A stretch of 64,000 bases of DNA, from the NCBI RefSeq assembly GCF_015706575.1, contig NW_024037058.1:6139806-6203805 (forward strand), in the 5' to 3' direction. Under the pieces are notes generated by a model. The model ran no database searches. It was not told where the DNA came from and was given only the letters and a program-made list of their open reading frames with translations. The translations under genes were made by a program, and so were the position numbers. This stretch comes from Patiria miniata. Its lineage: Eukaryota; Echinodermata; Asteroidea; Valvatida; Asterinidae. This document shows positions 56,528-64,000 of the stretch, piece by piece; within the stretch, counting starts at the first letter, position 1, and every line of letters begins with the position of its first letter.

Positions 56528-58642
56528 ATGGCATCTAATGTTACAGCACAATCACTGTTGGAAAAGATTAGTGTGGATCATCTGGAATGCTCCATCTGCA
56601 CCAACCGTTTCAGGCAGCCCAAACTGCTGGACTGTTTGCATAGTTTTTGCCTGCAATGCCTCCAAGAGCTCAGACAGAGCCAAGATCCTAGTAATACAAA
56701 GCTGGCATGTCCTCTGTGCAGATGTGAAACCATGTTGAAAGGGTCTGGGGTTGCTGATCTCCCTAATAACTTTGCATTCAGTGCCCTGGTGGAGGAAGTT
56801 ACAATGCAGGAAAAACTACTGGAAGGTCAAGGGTCAGAGATCAAATGTCAAGCCTGTGATGAGGAGAATCAGGCTATTTCAAGATGCATGGACTGTGATA
56901 ATTTCCTGTGTCAAGAATGTCAGAAGGCTCATGAACGTATAACTTTGATGAAATCTCATAAAATCCACACACTGGCTCAACTTCGATCAGGAGAGATTGT
57001 CTACAAGAGTAAACTAAGAGAGGAAGTTCCCAAATGTGGCAAGCATCCAGATCAGAATCTCAATGTCTACTGCAATACATGTCAGCAAGTCATATGCACA
57101 ACTTGCTCGGTACTTGATCATGCAAAACATTCCCTCACTGGCTTACCTGAGGCTTTTGAGCAATGTAAAATAAAAGTTGAACAACTAGTAGTAAAAGTTG
57201 AGAAGACTAAAACAGAACTGACCACTACCATAGAGGAGACGTGCAAATCTCGCAAGAAACTTGACACCATGTTCACAGACACTACAAAGAAAATCTCAGA
57301 AAATGCTGCAAAAATCCAAATGGAGGAGCAGCAATTGTTACAAAAGTCAGAAAAGATTTATCAAGAAAGAATCAAAGCTATCGAAGCCACTCAAACTACC
57401 AACAGGGAAGAGATGACACAAACAGAGCACAAGCTGGAGGGCGTGAAACAATTCATGAATCAAGCAAGTTGCTATGAGACTCTTGAACTTCAGCAGAAGC
57501 TCTTGCTTAACCTTAGTGAACTGACAGGGAAACAGCCACAGCTAGTTCCTGACAAGTTGAGCTTCATGGACTTTGAAGAAGGTGAGAGGTCACTCGGGAG
57601 ACTCATTCTGGAAGAAGAGCCAAAGGCTGCAGAAAAGCAATCACCAAGACCTGGAAGATCAAGTAAGAAGGCCAAGTGGGAAGTGGAGACTGAAGTTAAG
57701 AATGCATGTGATGAGTCACTTGGGGGTCTCATTCTGGAGGAAGAGCCTGAGGCTGCTGCACAGCAATCACAAACAAGTAAAAAGGCAAAGTGGGAAGCAG
57801 AGACTGAAATTAAGAATGCATGTGATGAGTCACTGGGTCTCATTCAGGAGGAACAGGCCGAGGCTGCTGCACAGCATTCACCAAGATTTGGAATAACAAG
57901 TAAAAAAGCAAAGTGGGAACTTAAGACTGAAATCAAAAACCTTTTTGCATCAACATCAGTAATCAAAAAAACTGCAGCACTCTCCAACAATAAAATACTT
58001 CTGTATGACAGTTGGAATGATAGTGGAAATGTAACCATACAAATGAGTGGGTGGCACACTCTCCCCAGTGTAAAGTGCATTGCAGTGAGCAAGGATGAAG
58101 AGCTCCACGTTCTAGATGGTCAAGCAGTCGAGGTCTTCAACAACAAACATACTTTCCTTCGTGACTTCATACCACGTCAAGGGTCAGACAGTCGACCGAC
58201 GTGCCTGGCAGTGGATGACAGCAATCTGATAGCAGTTGGTTATAAACACATTGATGAGATATCTCTACACAACCCAGATGGATCCCTCATCAGGAGACTG
58301 CCTGCTCCAAAGATTGATGATTATCTGACAATCTGCAACCACTGCATTACCTACACAACAGGCTACAACAAAGGGTTGGTATCTGTAGACTACAATGGTG
58401 CTAGTGTATTCTCAGTAGACACGGAAGGGGAGTCTTTTGGTGTGTGCAGTGACAATGATGGCAGCATCTATGTTGCTGTGAAAAGTCAACCAACATGTGA
58501 CATTCTACATTACAGTCCTGATGGCAAGTACATTGGATGTGTGATCAAGGGATGTGGTTGTCCACATGGCATAACAATCACATCAGATGGTGATCTGGTA
58601 GTGGCTGCAGAAAAGTCTGTACAGATCTATCATCGTTTTTGA
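56528..58642 (+). CDS. TRIM-5: RING/B-box/coiled-coil/NHL-like E3 ubiquitin ligase (subtype B)
   Basis: The predicted protein has 704 residues, the longest copy. RING C21-C64 is intact (an extra Cys follows C64 in CPLCRCE). B-box 1 about 107-144; B-box 2 about 170-201; coiled coil about 205-335 without the 11-residue segment. Three linker repeats (codons 355-396, 397-434, 435-472) come before the propeller (about 473-704, ending SVQIYHRF). The first blade is shorter than in TRIM-3 (LYDSWNDSGNVTIQMSGW). The start is ATGGCATCT 41 nt after the acceptor at 56487, with A at -3. Gene 3 is its closest relative throughout. Ubiquitin ligase activity is expected from the RING; targets are unknown. Confidence 0.92.
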   Translation: MASNVTAQSLLEKISVDHLECSICTNRFRQPKLLDCLHSFCLQCLQELRQSQDPSNTKLACPLCRCETMLKGSGVADLPNNFAFSALVEEVTMQEKLLEGQGSEIKCQACDEENQAISRCMDCDNFLCQECQKAHERITLMKSHKIHTLAQLRSGEIVYKSKLREEVPKCGKHPDQNLNVYCNTCQQVICTTCSVLDHAKHSLTGLPEAFEQCKIKVEQLVVKVEKTKTELTTTIEETCKSRKKLDTMFTDTTKKISENAAKIQMEEQQLLQKSEKIYQERIKAIEATQTTNREEMTQTEHKLEGVKQFMNQASCYETLELQQKLLLNLSELTGKQPQLVPDKLSFMDFEEGERSLGRLILEEEPKAAEKQSPRPGRSSKKAKWEVETEVKNACDESLGGLILEEEPEAAAQQSQTSKKAKWEAETEIKNACDESLGLIQEEQAEAAAQHSPRFGITSKKAKWELKTEIKNLFASTSVIKKTAALSNNKILLYDSWNDSGNVTIQMSGWHTLPSVKCIAVSKDEELHVLDGQAVEVFNNKHTFLRDFIPRQGSDSRPTCLAVDDSNLIAVGYKHIDEISLHNPDGSLIRRLPAPKIDDYLTICNHCITYTTGYNKGLVSVDYNGASVFSVDTEGESFGVCSDNDGSIYVAVKSQPTCDILHYSPDGKYIGCVIKGCGCPHGITITSDGDLVVAAEKSVQIYHRF
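57590..57943 (+). repeat. Three-copy linker repeat inside TRIM-5
   Basis: The units are 57590-57715 (42 codons), 57716-57829 (38) and 57830-57943 (38). Each begins SLG-LI-EE, continues with A-rich and Q-rich residues, then SKKAKWE--TE-KN. Copies 1 and 2 end in ACDE before the next SLG. This extends the two-copy state of TRIM-3. Confidence 0.88.
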
Positions 58643-58855
58643 GGACATAATTACACCCAGAAGAAAAACTGCCATAGGGTCATGCCATGTCAAATCACAC
58701 CCCCCCCCAAAAAAAAAATTGAAAGTAAACCCCACCTCAAATTAGTTCACATTAAGTCTTAGCGCCATCCGACAACAGTTTTCATGCTACTGCCTGCCAT
58801 ATTTTGTCACTTTTGGCCAAAATGGGCATGACCACCTATTTTCAAATGACCATAT

Positions 58856-59845
58856 CGACGATGTTTTCACGAAGTGATCAAAACCTGGAAAATTCATAAA
58901 TTTTCGATTTCGAGTATTGCTGGCCAATTTATTGCACTTGACAAAAAGTAGAATTTGACCAATTTTCAAAGCAAAATATTGTTTATTTTTGTAATTATTG
59001 TAAACAAACATTTGACAAAAAGCCTGAAATCCGTGTTTTTCTGTTTTCACGAAGTGACAAAAACTGTTTAAGACCACTTGGAGTCTGGGTGCTGATAATT
59101 ACTCGAGCCGAAGGTAAGGGTAATTATCAGCACCCAGACTCCAAGCGGTCTTAAACAGAGTGATTAATACCGACCGAGCACATATTATTCCCATTCATAA
59201 ATACCTTTTCGGTCAAAAAACCAGATTTTCTTCAACAAGTTCACTTCATATTTTTTTAAACACCCCTCTAGTTAAATAATGGAGTGTTCGATTAGCTGGC
59301 AAGTAAGATGTAATTGACTCCTTTTATGGCGATTGGCGCACGCATTGCGCGTTCTGCACAATGTCGTACAGAATGCACCTGGGGTGTTGCGTTGTGAATA
59401 AAATTCTGACTCACTGGTAGTATTGCGCATGCCTACGTGAGGATTGTGAACTTTCAACCAATAAAACGGTAAGAGGCACTGGATTTTTAGGAGTCCAAAT
59501 TTCATGTGGCTTTGGAAAAAGGTTTAAGACCAGCTAGCCATGTCTTTATCATCCGTTTAAGACCGGCCACGTGACAGGCTCTCGACCAATAGGAATGGGT
59601 AAACTGTCTTAGGTATTTATGAATGTTTAATTAAGAGAGACTTAAGAGAGACTTTTAACAAACAACTTTGAATTAGCAAAGAACAAAGCATACGTTACTT
59701 GACAATACAAACATTTCCCAAATCTATAACTACAACTAGTTGAAAATGTGTTTTGAAAAAAAAGGATTAACTCCAAATACGATTATATTGGGATGACCCT
59801 TTTGCAGGATATTGAGGTTTTGGTCATTTCGTGAAAACACCGTCG
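58856..59845. mobile_element. 990-bp TIR element with ATAT target-site duplication
   Basis: The ends are CGACGATGTTTTCACGAAGTGA and an inverted match with two differences. ATAT flanks it at 58852-58855 and 59846-59849. The TRIM-3 flank reads GACCATATCTTCAT at 34495-34508 with a single ATAT and no element, an empty site. A 40-base internal inverted repeat (59064-59158, arms CTGTTTAAGACC...AATTAC) sits inside, and TTTTCACGAAGTGA recurs near 59045. No coding sequence is seen. Confidence 0.88.
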
Positions 59846-60938
59846 ATATCTTCATAACCTTTGGGTACATTTTGTTAATCTTGGTTATATTTAGTAAAGG
59901 TTACATAATAAGAAAACAAACTTAACATTATTTTTCATTTCGGAGCAATTTAAAGCATTAAGATGAACTTTTGACCATTACTTTGATCTTGAGTAGACCT
60001 TGAGGTGAACGTGGATGAAAATTATACCCCAACATGCACGTTTTTCTACAAAATATCCAAAAATTGGGGGAATAATATTTTTGTTTGGTTTCTACCCCAT
60101 TTCAAAGTTGGCAAACTTGTTGCAAAATGTACATTAAAAGCAGGCACTTTGTTGGTCCCTGAAATGTGTAGATGTGTATAAAGGTTTATTTCACCATTTC
60201 TATTCCACTTGGAAAGTAATTGCCACAAGAAGGCAAATTAATATTCTCAGAGCCTCAGCAAACACGTTCAAATGACTGCATGTAACTTTTATTTTAAATA
60301 AGAAAGATTTTGTACCTACACGAGACAAAAGTAATTACCAAGAAGTATTTGGATGAAAGATTCATGTATAATCAATTTGAAAGTTTAATAACAAATCATC
60401 TGCAATCCCTTGGTTGTTTCATTCACACATTTTTTTCTGAGTGTCTCATCAAATTAATGTTTCATACATTAACATCTCTGTAGCAATGTAAACTACTTGT
60501 ATTGAAACACAACTTGTATAAAACTTTTAGTAATACATGGATGAATGCAAATGTTGCTTAGTAATAGGGTTGTAAATTTGTAAATTTATATTTTTCTTTT
60601 TGTGGAATGATAAGACAACAGATGATGCATTTGGATCATTCTATACATTCGGGTTCCACTTTTTGCCTAGCCCATACATCCGTCACCTGTTATTTTGTAA
60701 TTGGGGATGCAATCCTTCATAACGTATGTATTCTTCTCTTCAAGAGTACTTCAGCAAATAACTTGCCCAAACAAATACAATTGTTTGGAAGTAATTTTTT
60801 ATGCCATTTGAATGAAAGATGTTACAGGGACAGAAAAAAAAGTCATTATTTGGACTCCAAATGTATAGAATGACCAAATTGTTTTGCGTCTTGAATAAGT
60901 ACATGTATTGGTATCGGATTGCTAAATGTTGAAAGACC

Positions 60939-61010
60939 AAGTTACCTTCTCTCTTGGCCTGGAAGTTACCTTCTCTCTTGGCCTGGAAGTCACCTTCTCT
61001 CTTGGCCTTG
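60939..61010. repeat. 24-bp x 3 tandem repeat
   Basis: Three copies of AAGTTACCTTCTCTCTTGGC plus CTGG (the third with T to C and one end change) stand in tandem. The TRIM-3 flank has a single copy near 36067. Confidence 0.85.
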
Positions 61011-62242
61011 CTGGCTTTGGATCAAAGTTTGAGAAAATGGAAGGAATTGCATGTATGTATCATGAGGTTGGCACATGGCCTATAGAAAGCCAGTGTGCAA
61101 TGTATATTGAGTTAACACATCTGGGGTCAGACTTGTATTTATGTTATTTGTTTTCACATACAATTTACGGCATGTGGCATTCATCATCAATGCTTTAAAT
61201 GTATGTTTATATAAAATTACATGATGACATCATTATTGACGTCACCTCAACTTTTGTATATAGCCCTGGGTTGTATATAACACATCCCTAACATACAAAG
61301 TTTCAATGCATCATGCTTTTCAGTTCTCTTGAGAAAGGACTTTGTCAGAAACAAAGTCAGAAACAAAGTAATCAGTGATACTCATGCATGCTTTGTTCAC
61401 AGGGGGTTATCCCAAATACTGAAAACATCCTTTTACATGTATATCACAAACAGGACTGAAATTGACAAATATTCCCCTGCATATTAGCTCACACATAAAA
61501 ATGATTTCATTGTTATTGACAATTGAAGGATTCTGTTCTTATTACTTGGCAACAGTGCAGAAGAGTGCAGGAATACAATAACATGTAAACGCTGTTCAGC
61601 ACAAACAGTCAATCGGAACTAATCGCATAGACTTCCATTGTTAGTTGCCAGTGAGATAAATTGCAGCACCCATGTTGGAAGTCAGGTCAAATCTCATTGT
61701 ACAATTGTACATAATCCACTTATGATGTATAACACTTGTAACCAACCATCACTGACTACCATTTTTCATGTCCAAGTTTTCACAAAAAAGTGTAATAAAA
61801 CCAATGATCTTACTCTAAGGAAAGGGAAATATTAGGTAGAATATTCTCAATTTCGAGAATCAAACAGTGATAGCAATCTCAAAAATAGAAAGGATGTACA
61901 TTACATGTATGTACAGAGCATGGTAGTTGTCACGTTTATTTGATTTAATTACTGAACTTTTGAATTTAAGAATCAATCAAATCACAGATTTATTTGAAAT
62001 AATTTGATAACTGATTATCACTGGTCCACCAATCTTGCATAAAGGCTTTGGAAAAAAAAAGTATTTCATAGATTTTTTTTGTACTCTCCCTGTAAAGACA
62101 GTCCCAGCTTTCTTTTAGGAAAAGAAAAAATCAAGCTGTTGTTGATTTGGATGCAGTAACAATGTGAACTAATTTATCTGAATATATCGTCACCATTTTG
62201 TCAATGTGATATATCCACTGAAACCCAGATTTTAAGGAATAT

Positions 62243-64000
62243 CAGATTTTTTGATTTTCTAACATTTTATGATACAACTCTACATAATTCCAAAATTTTG
62301 AGACACAAAACTGTATCGTTCATAATATTTAGACTAATTACACCACAAGGTGAATGTGTGACAACTTCATTTAATTTTTGTTTTTGACGAAGTGACAAAT
62401 CTCTATTTGTCACTGAGTCTCATTGATCTTACACGTGTACAATATTTAAATGTATGAAGCCTGTACAATTCGCATTTTGATTAAGTTACAAATCTGCCTT
62501 TTAAAGTGTATAACTTTTGTACTCGTGCACACAACAAATCTGTGTATAAACATAATGTGTGTACATGTACGTGTGATCAAGTAACATTTTCGATTTCAAG
62601 AAGTGATGAACATCTTTTATGTCTCCTGATTAAACATACTTTTATGAAAACAGAGACAACTGTTTTGATATTTAACTAATGGGCTATTGCATCAATTATA
62701 TATATATATTTTTCAATTTTAGGGGAGAAATGTACAGTGTGTATCAAAATAAATGCAAACAAAATATACCAGACGTAGAATGTGTAACCAACATAGATAA
62801 TATTGATATGGTTTGAAAGTTACGTCTTTACACTTTAAAATGAGACATCAAACGTTCAAATCTGATAATTTTTGACAGAGTTATGAGTCATTTTCCAAGA
62901 GAGGTCAAATTGACTGTGGGACCAGCATTTCACTTTTAGGCATTGGGACAAAGGTAACATAACTGCCTCTGTGTGGATATTTGCCTGGCCTACAAAAATG
63001 TGTTTTAAACGAGTTAGCACAATTCAAAATGCTTCCTTGCTGTAACGTCATGCTAAAATGTTTAGCATGTAAACATATTTACAAACTGATAGCAAGAAAG
63101 TGTTAAGGATTGTGTTTACTCCCAAAACACATTTTTGTTTGGGTCGGCCAGGCAATTTAAAAATTCTGCAGAACTTCTTAGATGCAACAGTGTGTTAAAA
63201 GTATATGCATATGTGTTTTCAATTTGGGTTAATGGTTGTATTTTTAGAGCTTGCTAATATCATTATCATTTTACTTGTTTGTTATGACGTTTCTACCAAA
63301 TGTAAAGACTTATTCGATTTTTTGATCTAGGCGAAGAAAATGATGTGACTATATTGCCTTACAGTAAACAATTTCATTAAAAAAAGGTGCAGCAAACCTT
63401 GCACATTATGTATCTAGTAATTAAAGCTAAAACAACTTTTTTGGTAATTTCTGAAATCAAGGGAAATTATTCATTGTCTTAGAATCCTGTTGGTACATGT
63501 ATATTCTAAATTTCAACTTGGATCAAAGGATAGTTATATTTCAGATTTTTCGAAATTCTAACATTTTATGATACAACTCTACATACATGTTATTCCAAAA
63601 TTTTGAGACACAAAACTGTATTGTTGATAATATTAAAGGCTAATTACACCATGGGGTGAATGTGTGACAACTTAATTTTATTTTTGTTTTGACAAAGTGA
63701 CGCGCTTTATTTGTCACTTAGTCTCATTGATCTTACACGTGTACAATATTTAAATGTACAAAGCGTGTACAATTTGCATTTTGATGAAGTTACAAATCTG
63801 CCTTTTAAAGTGTATAACTTTTGTACTCGTGCACACGACAAATCTGTGTACAAACACAATGTGTACATATTATGTGTGATCAAGTAACATTTCCGTTTTG
63901 AAGAAGTGATGAACATCTTTTATGTCTCCTGATTATCCTGTTTGGATATTTCATTAATGGGCTATTGCATCAGTTACATATGTATATATATACTTTTCAA
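62243..64000. repeat. ~460-bp duplication at the right edge of the window
   Basis: 62243-62720 recurs at 63542-64000 and continues past the window. Both run from CAGATTTTT..ATTCTAACATTTTATG through GGGCTATTGCATCA. The single-copy equivalent in the TRIM-3 flank is about 37340-37810. About 820 nt of other flank sequence lies between the copies. Confidence 0.75.

Larger units (their letters stand above)
58643..64000. other. 3' flank of TRIM-5
   Basis: No gene is recognised. It aligns with the TRIM-3 flank (34290-38630), with these differences: a 990-bp element (58856-59845), a 24-bp triplet repeat (60939-61010), and at the right edge a second copy (63542 onward) of 62243-62720. A TGACGTCA motif near 61236 is shared with 36326. 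Confidence 0.5.

Overview
This is eukaryotic nuclear DNA from an invertebrate animal, most likely a marine deuterostome such as an echinoderm, hemichordate or lancelet. The reasons are an AT-rich background, long poly-G/poly-C runs, many short terminal-inverted-repeat transposons, genes with a 5' noncoding exon and intron, and an expanded tandem TRIM family. The species cannot be fixed from the sequence alone. I see no bacterial operons, rRNA or CRISPR arrays.

The core of the window is five tandem, same-strand TRIM-type E3 ubiquitin ligase genes (CDS 2092-4068, 18822-20834, 32221-34272, 41717-43693, 56528-58642; here TRIM-1 to TRIM-5). Each is RING, B-box 1, B-box 2, coiled coil, charged linker and a C-terminal NHL-like beta-propeller, in one uninterrupted coding exon. 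Each starts at a conserved ATGGCATCT a short way after a 3' splice site. Upstream of genes 1-4 is a matching noncoding first exon ending in a consensus splice donor; a fifth such exon (to 50410) lies 6 kb upstream of TRIM-5. The genes fall into subtype A (1, 2, 4) and subtype B (3, 5), which differ by an 11-residue coiled-coil indel, by one versus two or three copies of a ~40-residue linker repeat, and by variable propeller loops. Flanking noncoding DNA is also duplicated: the 2-3 pair resembles the 4-5 pair, the 3' flank of TRIM-1 looks B-type, and the first exon upstream of TRIM-5 looks A-type. The array has therefore been reshuffled by duplication and unequal exchange.

Between TRIM-2 and TRIM-3, on the minus strand, is a transposase-like locus. 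It has an intact 751-residue ORF (24858-27113) whose acidic residues and zinc motifs resemble the RNase H-like core of RAG1/Transib-type transposases, plus a C-terminal CCHC knuckle. Just upstream is a chromo-barrel-like ORF broken by one in-frame TAG (27369-28079), which may splice into it. The equivalent TRIM-4/TRIM-5 interval lacks this ~5.5 kb. A 97-nt exon candidate on the minus strand is present in both intervals.

The rest is dense mobile-element DNA. Two head-to-tail unclassified elements (7311-8480 and 8481-14613) carry arrays of short hairpins. A ~520-bp MITE family (six copies) has a covarying central palindrome. Single MITEs have clear target-site duplications: hAT-like (4253-4554, 29525-29881), PIF/Harbinger-like (4715-5096), a 470-bp foldback with a 9-bp duplication (30819-31288), and a 990-bp element with a 4-bp duplication (58856-59845). 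For some insertions the paralogous flank preserves the empty site.
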